Shown one piece after another: positions 1-7,884 of a stretch of DNA of 64,000 bases; the stretch's first letter is position 1, and each line of letters begins with the position of its first letter. Origin of the DNA: Promethearchaeota archaeon (GTDB lineage Archaea; Asgardarchaeota; Lokiarchaeia; Sigyniarchaeales; SOKP01); the NCBI GenBank assembly GCA_016926735.1, contig JAFGOA010000063.1, positions 1 through 64,000 of the forward strand. The letters run 5' to 3'. A program made the translations under genes and the position numbers. A model generated the notes under the pieces. It saw only the letters and a program-made list of their open reading frames with translations, ran no database searches and was not told the origin of the DNA.

Positions 1-78
1 ATTTTTTTATTTAGTTTTTTTTCTTCTGTTGTTGTGTGTTTTTTGTTGTGTTCAAAATTGATTGTTTGAAAAAAAAAA
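1..78. other. T-rich low-complexity stretch
   Basis: This short stretch is almost entirely T and G on the + strand. I see no gene in it. It lies just downstream of the PSTK gene, which ends at 79 on the - strand, so its T/A runs could include a transcription stop for whatever lies to the left. Confidence 0.4.
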
Positions 79-711
79 TCAAAACATTTTTTTTTGTTTT
101 TTGAATATTTTTTTTTTTTTTTCGTTAGTATTTATTTCTTCTCCTAAAATTTGTAAGTTAGGTTCTTTATCCAATTTTATCATTTTCAGAACAATATCTG
201 AAATCAATTTATCAAGATTTAATTCTTTTGACATATCTACTGTATAATCTGGTTGATCCCATTTATATTTTTGAAAGCTATCAAATTTTCTATTTATATT
301 AAAAATAACGTTATCAGGTATTGTATATCCTCTTTTTTTATTCCATTCTATGCAAATATTAAAAGGCGTAGCTATATAGATTATAAACATTCTTAATTTT
401 AAATTGCTAGATATTTCTCTTAATTCATGTCTCATGCTTGAATAATAATTTAAATCATCACTGATAACTATTTTCTTTTCAATCAGGTTTTTTTCAATTA
501 ATTTTAGATTCTTCTCTCTAACTAAAATCTCCTTTTTATGATTAAATTCCTTGTCATAGAGAGAATGTCTAATTTTATCTGTATCAATAATAATAGTCTC
601 AAAGTTATTTTGTATTCGTGAAAGTCCTTCCTTTAATTTTTTAGCAAAAATAGATTTTCCTGATGCTGGTAATCCTGTTAGACATATTAAAAAATTATTT
701 TTTAATTCCAA
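79..711 (-). CDS. pstK: L-seryl-tRNA(Sec) kinase (PSTK)
   Basis: This is a P-loop kinase of 210 residues that probably phosphorylates Ser-tRNA(Sec), the step before SepSecS makes selenocysteinyl-tRNA. Seen: Walker A GLPASGKS at residues 13-20; an Asp-containing strand IDTDKIRHSL; the motif DDLNYYSSMRHELR; and a later KFDSFQKYKWDQP segment. The NYY-SMR and KYKWD-P motifs are those I know from archaeal PSTK such as the Methanocaldococcus enzyme, and they separate it from adenylylsulfate kinases and Kti12. The C-terminus is a short lysine-rich tail over an A/T-rich repeat and may be slightly over-read. It ends close to the GIY-YIG gene upstream (6 bp gap), so the two may be co-transcribed. Lokiarchaeota are known to encode selenocysteine. 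No Sec gene partner is visible here. Confidence 0.8.
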   Translation of the reverse strand: MELKNNFLICLTGLPASGKSIFAKKLKEGLSRIQNNFETIIIDTDKIRHSLYDKEFNHKKEILVREKNLKLIEKNLIEKKIVISDDLNYYSSMRHELREISSNLKLRMFIIYIATPFNICIEWNKKRGYTIPDNVIFNINRKFDSFQKYKWDQPDYTVDMSKELNLDKLISDIVLKMIKLDKEPNLQILGEEINTNEKKKKIFKKQKKMF

Positions 712-717
712 AATAAC

Positions 718-984
718 TCATCCTTTTGAAAAATTTTTAATTAGATCAAGTTTTTTTTCTCGAGTAAAGCTTTTAATCTCTAATTCTCTTTTCATAGCTT
801 CCTTAATATCCATATATGATTCAAAATATTTTATTTCTATATCTTTTCCTTTACAAAATTTAGCTCCTCTATTATTTTTATGTTCTTTAAGTCTTCTCAA
901 TAAATCATTCGTATATCCAGTATAGAATTTTGTCTTTCCATTCTTAGTTGTAGTCTCTAAGATATATACATAAAATACAGACAT
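718..984 (-). CDS. GIY-YIG domain protein (UPF0213/YhbQ-like)
   Basis: A stand-alone GIY-YIG nuclease-fold protein of 88 residues, the usual length for the UPF0213 family. Seen: an N-terminal YVYIL strand in the place of GIY, a YTGYT segment in the place of YIG, the conserved LLRRLKEH helix, and a late Glu in KRELEIKSF that matches the metal-binding Glu of the fold. The family role is uncertain; a DNA-related structure-specific nuclease is usually proposed. It starts 6 bp upstream of the PSTK gene on the same strand, so the two are probably one transcript. I see no functional link between them. Confidence 0.8.
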   Translation of the reverse strand: MSVFYVYILETTTKNGKTKFYTGYTNDLLRRLKEHKNNRGAKFCKGKDIEIKYFESYMDIKEAMKRELEIKSFTREKKLDLIKNFSKG

Positions 985-1349
985 AAGTTTATTCCTCTTA
1001 TATTGAATAATTCTTAATTTAATTATAATCTCTTTTATTTTTATATATTTTATTTTTGATAATTATTCAGAGAAATCAATTTATATTTCAATAATATAAC
1101 TTATCAGAAAAAAAAAATTGAATAATATAATTTGTTTATTGAAGAAAATATTTATCATAATTCTATTATAATAACAATATTCTGAATCTTCTGATTTTTA
1201 CTAATTATTTGTAATTAATCAAATGATCTGAAAGAAATTAAAAAAAAATAAATTAGTAAAATAAAATTATTCTACTGTAGAAAAAAATTTATTGAAAATT
1301 TATTCTAATAATATTGAAAAATCAATAAATTTCTCATTATGTGATAAAT
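985..1349. other. Intergenic region between divergent genes
   Basis: About 365 bases of almost pure A/T between a - strand gene and a + strand gene. It must hold both promoters. I see no RNA gene or coding-like stretch. A GTGAT sequence at 1341-1345 may be the ribosome binding site for the next gene. Confidence 0.4.
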
Positions 1350-1985
1350 ATGGTTAAAGGAGTTGCACTTATTACTTGGGATACTATTGAGGGGGGTGTA
1401 GTTCAAATAAAATATCCAGATAATCTCAATGTCCCAAACAATATAGTGCAACAGATTCAAATTTCACATAATTTTTCTGAATCGTATATTATCACTGAAG
1501 AAAAGAATTGGAACTCAATTTCTTTTTTTAATAAAGAAAAAGAAGCAATTATAATGTTAATTCTAGAAAAATATGATGATGGATCTGATTATATTCCCGT
1601 TCTTGAAGAATTTAATAAAGAAATTGAAACTAATGCCAATGGAGGAGTTTTAAAAGAACATTTGAAAAGAATATATGATTTTAGTTTAAATGTATTTAGA
1701 ACTCGTGATGAAGTTATTTCAAAATTAAGTAATGAAGTTGCTCAATTACGAACTAAAGAGTATGATGTTCAAAAGAAAATTGAAAAAATAATAAATTCAG
1801 ATTATTTACCCGTAAAGAGTAAAATACAAATACTCCTTAGTATAAATGACTATCAAACATTTGATGATCTATTGGCTTCTATCAATACTTCAAAAAATTG
1901 GTTGCAGAAGGTATTAAACAATTTAGTAAATAAGGATATTATTGAATATAATAAAAAAAAAAAATTCTATCATTTACAATTCTAA
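1350..1985 (+). CDS. Longin-like domain protein with C-terminal winged helix
   Basis: A protein of 211 residues not assignable to a named family. The N-terminal half (VKGVALITWDTIEGGVVQIKYP, then a helix, then strands rich in Ile/Val) has the strand-strand-helix-strand order of a longin/roadblock-type domain. Residues 100-150 form a charged helix likely to be coiled coil. The last 50 residues read as a winged helix (helix INTSKNWLQKVLNNL followed by a wing IIEYNKKKKFYHLQ). An in-frame GTG lies at 1341, but ATG 1350 is preferred because GTGAT sits just upstream of it. If right, this couples a trafficking-type fold with a nucleic-acid-binding fold. The longin call is inferred from pattern only. 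Confidence 0.45.
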   Translation: MVKGVALITWDTIEGGVVQIKYPDNLNVPNNIVQQIQISHNFSESYIITEEKNWNSISFFNKEKEAIIMLILEKYDDGSDYIPVLEEFNKEIETNANGGVLKEHLKRIYDFSLNVFRTRDEVISKLSNEVAQLRTKEYDVQKKIEKIINSDYLPVKSKIQILLSINDYQTFDDLLASINTSKNWLQKVLNNLVNKDIIEYNKKKKFYHLQF

Positions 1986-2088
1986 ATATATTTACTTTTT
2001 TCTCATAATTAAAAAATATTCTTGGTAAATAAATATAAATTCAAGTGATCGATGATTTTATTTCTAAAAAGTTCTTTATTAAAATTAT

Positions 2089-2361
2089 ATGAAACGGATT
2101 ATTATTGATGTTTTCGGGATTGTTCAAGGTGTATTTTTTCGTCATAATACACAAAAAATAGCAAGAAAACTTAATTTAACCGGATATGTTAGAAATATGT
2201 CTAATGGAAGCGTTCATATTGAGGCTGAAGGTCCACAAGAAAAATTAGAAGAACTTCTGAAATTTGCAAAAATAGGACCTATTTATGCAAGAGTAGATAA
2301 AATTAACTACAGATATATAGAACCAACTAATGAATTTAGTCACTTTAGTTATTCTTTCTAA
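2089..2361 (+). CDS. acyP: Acylphosphatase
   Basis: A complete 90-residue acylphosphatase, which hydrolyses acyl-phosphates such as carbamoyl phosphate and 1,3-bisphosphoglycerate in the cytoplasm. Seen: the family signature GIVQGVFFRHNTQ, with the phosphate-binding Arg at about residue 18, and TGYVRNMSNGSVHIEAEG, with the catalytic Asn at about residue 36. The length is typical. It stands alone between genes of the same strand, with about 100 bp on each side, so it probably has its own promoter. The call is secure. Confidence 0.95.
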   Translation: MKRIIIDVFGIVQGVFFRHNTQKIARKLNLTGYVRNMSNGSVHIEAEGPQEKLEELLKFAKIGPIYARVDKINYRYIEPTNEFSHFSYSF

Positions 2362-2477
2362 TTGAATTTATTAAAATTTTTAAAAATTATAGAATTATAA
2401 ACATTTGAAATATGCAATATTTTATTAAATAGAAAAGGTATAAATTAAATAATTATTATTTAAATATTTGAATAAAC

Positions 2478-3014
2478 ATGGTTGAACCAAATTATATCGT
2501 AAAGCTATGCCTTTTAGGAGAAGCATCTGTAGGGAAGACTTCTCTTGTTTATAGATTTGTTCAGAACTCTTTTCGAGAATCATATAAAAGTACTCTTGGA
2601 GTTAATTTATTAAAGAAAGATCTAATTATTGACGGGTATGGGGGTGTTTCAGCGCAAATCTGGGATTTAGGTGGTCAAGAAAGTTTTAAATCTTTACGTA
2701 AACTATATTTAGAAGGAGCTAATGGAGCTTTAGTAATTTATGATACAACAAATGTAAAATCTTTTAAAAAATTAGACGAATGGATTGGTAGTTTTAAAGA
2801 GACTAGAGGGATTAAACCACTTTTTCTTATTGGAAATAAAATAGATTTAGAAGAAAAAATAAAAGTTACCGAAGAAGAGGGAAGACAATATGCAAAAGAC
2901 AATGGGATGGATTTTATGATTACTTCTGCTAAAACAGGTAATAATGTTGAAATAGCATTTAGTAAAATTATAAAATCAATATTGGATGAGATCTCTCAGG
3001 ATGATTTAACCTAG
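2478..3014 (+). CDS. Rab/Ras-like small GTPase
   Basis: A 178-residue small GTPase of the Asgard Ras/Rab-like expansion. All five G motifs are present: G1 GEASVGKTS (14-22), G2 Thr in YKSTLG (39), G3 DLGGQE (63-68), G4 NKID (120-123) and G5 SAK (150-152). The WDLGGQE form, with Gly-Gly in G3, leaves Gln in the catalytic position. There is no C-terminal cysteine, so no prenylation is expected, and membrane targeting must come from a partner if it occurs. It is transcribed alone. The cellular role is unknown; the eukaryotic relatives act in trafficking and signalling. Confidence 0.92.
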   Translation: MVEPNYIVKLCLLGEASVGKTSLVYRFVQNSFRESYKSTLGVNLLKKDLIIDGYGGVSAQIWDLGGQESFKSLRKLYLEGANGALVIYDTTNVKSFKKLDEWIGSFKETRGIKPLFLIGNKIDLEEKIKVTEEEGRQYAKDNGMDFMITSAKTGNNVEIAFSKIIKSILDEISQDDLT

Positions 3015-3065
3015 ATATCTTTTTTTAAAATAATTATTAAAATGTTAATTTTGTCTTTAAATATA

Positions 3066-3428
3066 TTATATTTCATCATTCATTTCTATTTTTTGGCAGA
3101 TAGCTCTAATTGAATTAAGATATTCATGATATAATTCATTTAATAATTTAGCATCTTTTGCTTTTTTATAAGCCATAAGAAATAATTGATTTAATGATCT
3201 TTTATTATTTTCAGAATAAATATTGTTTTTTAATCCAATAAGATCACTATACTGATCCAGAAAATTACATAAGATATATCGATTCTCAATAGTCAGATTC
3301 GATCTATTTAATGCACCAAACATTCTGAGAATTAGAGGTGTTTTATATTTACTCCCTAAAGTATTGATTGTAGCTAAAATATTTGAAAAAACATGCTTAA
3401 GGGAATATTGATCTGAAAATAAACTCAT
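3066..3428 (-). CDS. Hypothetical all-helical protein
   Basis: I do not recognise this 120-residue protein. It is rich in helix-forming and polar residues, has no signal peptide, membrane segment or cysteine cluster, and ends in an acidic tail. It lies 100 bp downstream of the V4R gene on the same strand, so it could be the last member of the GTPase-thioredoxin-V4R transcript, although the gap is longer than between the other members. The clear ATG start and normal amino-acid composition support it as a real gene. Confidence 0.6.
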   Translation of the reverse strand: MSLFSDQYSLKHVFSNILATINTLGSKYKTPLILRMFGALNRSNLTIENRYILCNFLDQYSDLIGLKNNIYSENNKRSLNQLFLMAYKKAKDAKLLNELYHEYLNSIRAICQKIEMNDEI

Positions 3429-3528
3429 ATAAAAAAAAAGAATTAAAAAGATTTAATGAAAAAGAGTAATATGCTAATATCACTACTTTATTAAATAACT
3501 AATTTATAAAAACATGTTTTAAATTTTT

Positions 3529-4008
3529 TTAATCTTTTTGAAATACAATCATAAATTCACAAGAATCTTCTCCTGTTTGTAGACTGCAACTTAACTCTTG
3601 GGCAAAACAATGTACATCACTAATCCCTTCTACGATCCCTGCTAATAATCCTGCTTCAAAAGAACAGAAATTCGCTTTGGTTCTTATTTCTTGACCAATT
3701 AATCCTTGTAGTGATGAGTGGTTCTTTAATTTTAATTGAACAATTTCATCTGTTTTATTTGTTATTTCAACATCGCCTATGTTAAATTCTTTGATTATAT
3801 TTTTTATTTCATCAGGAATCTTATCTGGTGATACTATGTCTTTAGTTTTTATGAGTGAACCAAGTTCATGACCTAAATAATAAAAAATAGCTTCTAATTG
3901 CTGACCTAAAGCGAAAAGGGCTCCATATTTAAGATCTCCAATTGATTTTCCTTCCTTAAGATACATTTTCATTTGAGTTAATATTTTTGATAATAGTGAA
4001 CGATCCAT
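3529..4008 (-). CDS. V4R (Bet3-like) domain protein
   Basis: A protein of about 159 residues ending in a V4R domain, the small-molecule/protein-binding fold related to Bet3 of the TRAPP tethering complex. Seen: the domain's C-terminal signature, NFCSFEAGLLAGIVEGI followed by ELSCSLQTGEDSCEFMIV, with three cysteines and the Gly-Glu-Asp turn. An upstream in-frame ATG at 4038 exists, but ATG 4008 is preferred because AAGGAGAT sits 7 nt before it. It follows the thioredoxin-like gene by 35 bp and is in the same transcription unit as a Rab-like GTPase. Since TRAPP is a GEF for Rab GTPases, a GTPase-regulating role is an attractive inference. Ligand sensing is the alternative. Confidence 0.75.
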   Translation of the reverse strand: MDRSLLSKILTQMKMYLKEGKSIGDLKYGALFALGQQLEAIFYYLGHELGSLIKTKDIVSPDKIPDEIKNIIKEFNIGDVEITNKTDEIVQLKLKNHSSLQGLIGQEIRTKANFCSFEAGLLAGIVEGISDVHCFAQELSCSLQTGEDSCEFMIVFQKD

Positions 4009-4043
4009 AAATTTATCTCCTTTTTTTTCTTCATTCAAATTTT

Positions 4044-4346
4044 TTATATTTTTACAGAGGCTATAAATGCATACAAAATACTATCAATAATATCCTCCTC
4101 CTCGATATTTAGCATTAATTTCCTTTCTCCAATAATTAATGTTGGAACGGATGTAATATTATATTTATTTATTAGCTCTCTATTTTCTTGCATGTTTATA
4201 TTGATTTTATCAATCTGTAATCTTTTACCAAACATAGATATATTGATTCTTTTTAATTTTTCTTCCACAGGTTTACAAGGCATACAATGTTGCGACGAAA
4301 AAAACAAAATTTTTGGATAATCTTGTCTAAAATTCTCATCAATCAT
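4044..4346 (-). CDS. Thioredoxin/glutaredoxin-like protein
   Basis: A 100-residue thioredoxin-fold protein. Seen: FFSSQHCMPC with a CxxC active site at residues 21-24 and SVPTL with the cis-proline at about residue 67. The helix after CxxC (KPVEEKLKRI) and a final amphipathic helix fit the fold. It lacks the WCGPC motif of canonical thioredoxin, so it is more like glutaredoxin-type disulfide reductases. It lies 14 bp after the GTPase gene and 35 bp before the V4R gene on the same strand, so the three are almost certainly co-transcribed. The substrate is unknown; cysteines of the V4R protein are possible targets. Confidence 0.82.
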   Translation of the reverse strand: MIDENFRQDYPKILFFSSQHCMPCKPVEEKLKRINISMFGKRLQIDKININMQENRELINKYNITSVPTLIIGERKLMLNIEEEDIIDSILYAFIASVKI

Positions 4347-4360
4347 GCAAAATACAAGTT

Positions 4361-4900
4361 TTATTTATCTTTATATTCAAAATATAATTCTTTTATAATT
4401 TCCTGAAATCCTTCATATACTCCTGCACCAGTCTTTGCTGATGTGTTAAAATATTTTAAGAATCCCCTATCATCAACTAGTTTATCAATTTTTTTACTAT
4501 CCAAATCTTTTTCATCAATTAGGTCTATTTTATTTCCAAATAAGACAATAGGGATATCACCACAATATTTTTCAATATCTTCATACCATTTTGGTATATT
4601 TTTAAAGCTATCTTCATTGGTATGTGAGAAAACAATGATCGCTGCTTTACTTCCTTTATAAAATGTAGGTCTCATAAAATTCCATTCATCTTGACCTGCT
4701 ATATCCCAAAAAAACAATTTACAACTTTCGCCATCTATTTCTTCATCATATTTTGAAAATTGAGCGCCCATAGTCTTAATATAGTCTTTTTGAAATGATC
4801 CTTTCGTATATTTTTTTATAAGTGATGTTTTTCCCACAGCTCCATCGCCAATAACTGTTATTTTAAAGACAAATCCTCTTTTTTCATCATAATCTTTCAT
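4361..4900 (-). CDS. Rab-like small GTPase, first gene of GTPase-Trx-V4R operon
   Basis: A 179-residue small GTPase with all five G motifs: G1 GDGAVGKTS (18-26), G2 Thr in KTMGAQ (43), G3 DIAGQDEW (66-73), G4 NKID (123-126) and G5 SAK (154-156). The DIAGQ form is close to eukaryotic Rab/Ras. An N-terminal MKDYDEKRGFV extension precedes the first strand, and no C-terminal cysteine is present. It leads a tight operon with a thioredoxin-like protein and a V4R/Bet3-like protein. That suggests a regulated GTPase module, with V4R in the place occupied by TRAPP in eukaryotes, but this is inference. Confidence 0.92.
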   Translation of the reverse strand: MKDYDEKRGFVFKITVIGDGAVGKTSLIKKYTKGSFQKDYIKTMGAQFSKYDEEIDGESCKLFFWDIAGQDEWNFMRPTFYKGSKAAIIVFSHTNEDSFKNIPKWYEDIEKYCGDIPIVLFGNKIDLIDEKDLDSKKIDKLVDDRGFLKYFNTSAKTGAGVYEGFQEIIKELYFEYKDK

Positions 4901-5156
4901 TTAATCACTCTGAAGAAATCAATATTTCATTTGTATAATAATATGAATATTAGATAATTATATTTTCTGTTATTTATTAGTTATTAATTTATAATATATA
5001 TTATAAAACTTTTATTAAAAACTATCCAAGTCTCATTACAGACAAAATCTTATATTTTATTTTTGTGAAATTATTTTTTTCAAATTTAATATTAAAATAT
5101 TAGAATTGGATATTAACAAAATAAAAAACAATGAAAAAAGAAGATAGAGATTCAAA

Positions 5157-5633
5157 ATGAAATTATTGATAAGAGTTCAAAATATTATTGATCAACTATA
5201 TAAAATGAAAAAAAAAATAGCTATAGCTGAATCCTGTACAGGAGGATATATCTGTCATATGATTACAAACATATCTGGAGCCTCAAAAATATTTGAACGG
5301 GGAATAATTTGTTATAGTAATCAATCAAAAATGGAATTATTGGCAATTAATAAAGAGAATTTAGAAAAATATGGAGCTGTCTCTGACATAGTTGCATCTC
5401 AACTTGCAAAGAATATTAAAGAAATTTCAAAGGTTGATTTAGGAATTAGCATCACTGGTATAGCAGGTCCTAATGGAGGTACATTATTAAAACCTGTTGG
5501 ATTAGTTTTTATTGGATTTGCATTCTTAGATAAAGTTCTTGTAGAAAAGTATCAGATAAAGGCTAGTAGAATTATTTTTAAGGAAAAGGTTTTAGAAAAA
5601 GTTTTAAGCTTTTTGGAACAATACGTGAAATAA
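5157..5633 (+). CDS. pncC: Nicotinamide-nucleotide amidase (CinA C-terminal domain)
   Basis: A stand-alone 158-residue CinA C-terminal domain protein, which deamidates nicotinamide mononucleotide to nicotinate mononucleotide in the pyridine nucleotide cycle. Seen: AESCTGGYICHMITNISGAS with the catalytic Ser at about residue 26, GIICYSNQSKMELL, YGAVSD, and SITGIAGPNGGT. The length is that of PncC without the N-terminal CinA domain. The ATG start follows a purine-rich AGATAGAGA stretch. It is flanked by opposite-strand or distant genes and is probably monocistronic. The family is secure, and the amidase activity is by analogy. Confidence 0.93.
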   Translation: MKLLIRVQNIIDQLYKMKKKIAIAESCTGGYICHMITNISGASKIFERGIICYSNQSKMELLAINKENLEKYGAVSDIVASQLAKNIKEISKVDLGISITGIAGPNGGTLLKPVGLVFIGFAFLDKVLVEKYQIKASRIIFKEKVLEKVLSFLEQYVK

Positions 5634-5759
5634 AGAAAAAAAAGGATTTTATCCTATTAATTATTTTTAAAATTGTTTTATTACAATAAACAATTGTAAA
5701 TTAAAATTAATAGTTCAAAATATCATGAATATAAGTGAATAACCTTAATTTATAAAACA

Positions 5760-6134
5760 CTATTTAATTTTATGTGTTTTTGAGCATTTTATACATATGA
5801 ATTGAAAGATATTATTTTCCCATAATTCAATGATTTTACCTAAACCTAACGAAGAATTCAAATAGAAAAAATCAATAAACTCAATTTCATTGCCACAATT
5901 TAAGCAATTTTTTTTTTCCAAATCATTGTAATTAATACCTATATCATTTAATAAATTTTTAAAGATCTCTCTTCTGGAAATTATAAATTTCTTCCAAATT
6001 TTAATAATTTTTCTTTTTTTTCTTTTTAAGTTAGAAGGGGTAATTTTAATAGAACTTATAATAGAATTTGGTGAATTTTTTTCATTTTTATCAAGAAGAA
6101 TTGAATCAAAACTAATATTATGCATTAAAACCAC
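5760..6134 (-). CDS. Small zinc-ribbon protein, function unknown
   Basis: A 124-residue protein I do not recognise. Residues 1-75 are basic and helical, with a lysine/arginine cluster (KRKKRKIIKIWKK). The C-terminal 50 residues contain NCLNCGNEIEF and ICIKCSKTHKIK, two CxxC pairs about 35 residues apart, as in a zinc ribbon. The basic patch plus zinc ribbon would suit nucleic-acid binding. It is transcribed alone, convergent with pncC. Confidence 0.6.
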   Translation of the reverse strand: MVLMHNISFDSILLDKNEKNSPNSIISSIKITPSNLKRKKRKIIKIWKKFIISRREIFKNLLNDIGINYNDLEKKNCLNCGNEIEFIDFFYLNSSLGLGKIIELWENNIFQFICIKCSKTHKIK

Positions 6135-6481
6135 TTGAATAAATACTTAAACTCGAAATTTATGTCTTTTTTTTTTTAAAATATAATTTATTAGAGCTTG
6201 AAAATTAATGAAATATATAAATATTTGTCGATTTTTGATCATATTTGATAATTAAGTTTTAAAAATATATTTTCATAAAAAATTAATGCAAGTACAGAGG
6301 AAAATATCGTAATATATTGTTTTTTATATAATAGAGAGAATAATTTATTCTTATTTCAAATTATTTTATTTCACAGGAATAGATAAAAATTCAATAATTT
6401 TATATTGTTGTTTGTTTATTAAAATTATGGGTTCATAATATATGATTATCTAATAGATAGTTATTTGTTTAGGGGTATATT
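6135..6481. other. Intergenic region between divergent genes
   Basis: About 347 bases of A/T-rich DNA. It must hold promoters for both neighbours. I see no RNA gene, repeat or coding-like stretch. AGGGGT at 6472-6477 is close to the start of the next gene and may act as its ribosome binding site. Confidence 0.4.
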
Positions 6482-6940
6482 ATGGTAATAAGGGAAGTAG
6501 GTATCCTCTTTAGAGGTAATGATTTAATTAATGTTCAATATCATGTAACAAGTGGAAAGATAGATCATGATATTAGGAGCGCTTTTTTCACTGCCATAAT
6601 TGATTTTGCAGAATCCACTTTTAATTCTAATAAGATGAAATATTTGGGAGGAGAAAAATATATTATTGCTTTTTTAGAAGATAAGATTTCTTCTATTGAT
6701 TTACCCATTGAAGAATCATTTTATGCATATATGATTCTCGATAAAGAAAAGAAAATGGAGAAATATTTCAATAAAGTAATTAGTCCTCTTTTATTTAAGG
6801 TTATTAGAAAATTTAAGAATATGTATAATGGTAAATATCTCTCTAAGACCAGTCAATTTACTGAATTTAAGAAAAATTTAGATGAAATTTGTGGTTCTAT
6901 GACTCAAAATATGGATCAAAAATTAAAAGGCACTTTTTAA
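6482..6940 (+). CDS. Longin-like domain protein
   Basis: A 152-residue protein with the secondary-structure order of a longin domain. Two strands open the protein (REVGILFRGNDLINVQYH), followed by a helix (AFFTAIIDFAESTF), a strand (KYLGGEKYIIAFLED), a further strand (FYAYMILDKEK) and a long helix (YFNKVISPLLFKVIRKFK). No transmembrane segment follows, unlike SNARE longins. Stand-alone longin/roadblock proteins are common in Lokiarchaeia and are thought to regulate small GTPases. Its 3' end overlaps the 3' end of the deoxyhypusine synthase gene on the other strand by 4 bp. The fold call is from pattern only. Confidence 0.55.
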   Translation: MVIREVGILFRGNDLINVQYHVTSGKIDHDIRSAFFTAIIDFAESTFNSNKMKYLGGEKYIIAFLEDKISSIDLPIEESFYAYMILDKEKKMEKYFNKVISPLLFKVIRKFKNMYNGKYLSKTSQFTEFKKNLDEICGSMTQNMDQKLKGTF

Positions 6941-7884
6941 TCTGTAATAACTGTCTTTAAATACCAGTAAATTAATGGGAGTACTATTGTTGCATCTGAA
7001 ATTATTGTAGAATATTCTGCTTTTTCATGTATTTTGCCCCAAGACATTGCTTCTCTTAAAGATGCTCCACTAAGTCCTCCTGGTTCTGGGCGATCCATTG
7101 TGATTTGAATTGCATATTTAGCTGAGTTTGGACAAAATTGTTGGGATTGAAAGATAAAATTTTTAGGAGTTCCTCCTCCTATAATACATACGCCAGATGT
7201 TTTTGCTTCCCATGAAATATCAACTAATTCTAACATATCTTTAAAATGATTAAGATTTAATCCTCGATTATGAAATCCTAATTGTAATGCTAATCCTGAA
7301 TCGGTAAAAGCAGGACAGAAAATTGGTATATTTTTTTCTGAAGCAATTTTTAAAATAGATTTTGAATTCTCTGGCAATTGTTTACCTAAAAAATTTAAGA
7401 ATTTACTAACTGACATAGAGTTATCAGGAATTTTTAATTTAGATATGAAATCTTCTAATCCTTCATAGACCGAATTCGGTAAAAATACATCATAAATACG
7501 ATTAATCTCTTCTTCATGCAAAAAACTATCATCTATTTTATTAATATCAATATCTCCTTGAAGATGTTGATAACCTAAACTTTCAGCAATATCATGAGTT
7601 AAATTAGCTCCAGTAGTGACTAAGATATCAATAAATCCATCTTTTATAAAATCATAAATTATCCCTTGCATTCCTACAGGAACCATAGCACCAGCTAAAC
7701 CAAAAAATTTTACACAATTTATGTCTTTTACCATTGTTTCATAAATATTACATGCTTTAGCCAGTCTTTTAGCATTAAAACCTGTATTAATAAATTGATT
7801 AATTATTTCTTTTATTGTACTATCCTTTTTGATTCTAAACTGATTAACTTCCTTAAGGTGATCTTTAAAATCTTTTTCATTCAT
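6937..7884 (-). CDS. dhs: Deoxyhypusine synthase
   Basis: A 315-residue deoxyhypusine synthase, which transfers the aminobutyl group of spermidine to a lysine of aIF5A. Seen: TTGANLTHDIAES near residue 90, CPAFTDSGLALQLGFH near 190, the active-site lysine segment GGGTPKN (Lys at about residue 240), and LREAMSWGKI near the C-terminus. The length fits archaeal enzymes. Its ATG overlaps the stop of the upstream agmatinase gene (ATGA at 7881-7884), so the two are translationally coupled. Agmatinase supplies putrescine for polyamine synthesis, so the operon connects arginine, polyamines and hypusine. aIF5A itself is not in the window. Confidence 0.95.
   Translation of the reverse strand: MNEKDFKDHLKEVNQFRIKKDSTIKEIINQFINTGFNAKRLAKACNIYETMVKDINCVKFFGLAGAMVPVGMQGIIYDFIKDGFIDILVTTGANLTHDIAESLGYQHLQGDIDINKIDDSFLHEEEINRIYDVFLPNSVYEGLEDFISKLKIPDNSMSVSKFLNFLGKQLPENSKSILKIASEKNIPIFCPAFTDSGLALQLGFHNRGLNLNHFKDMLELVDISWEAKTSGVCIIGGGTPKNFIFQSQQFCPNSAKYAIQITMDRPEPGGLSGASLREAMSWGKIHEKAEYSTIISDATIVLPLIYWYLKTVITD

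Noticed and set aside
1-247. A 61-residue + strand frame with long Phe runs near the left edge
   Set aside because: It is the antisense of the lysine-rich end of the PSTK gene plus poly-T runs, a low-complexity artefact.
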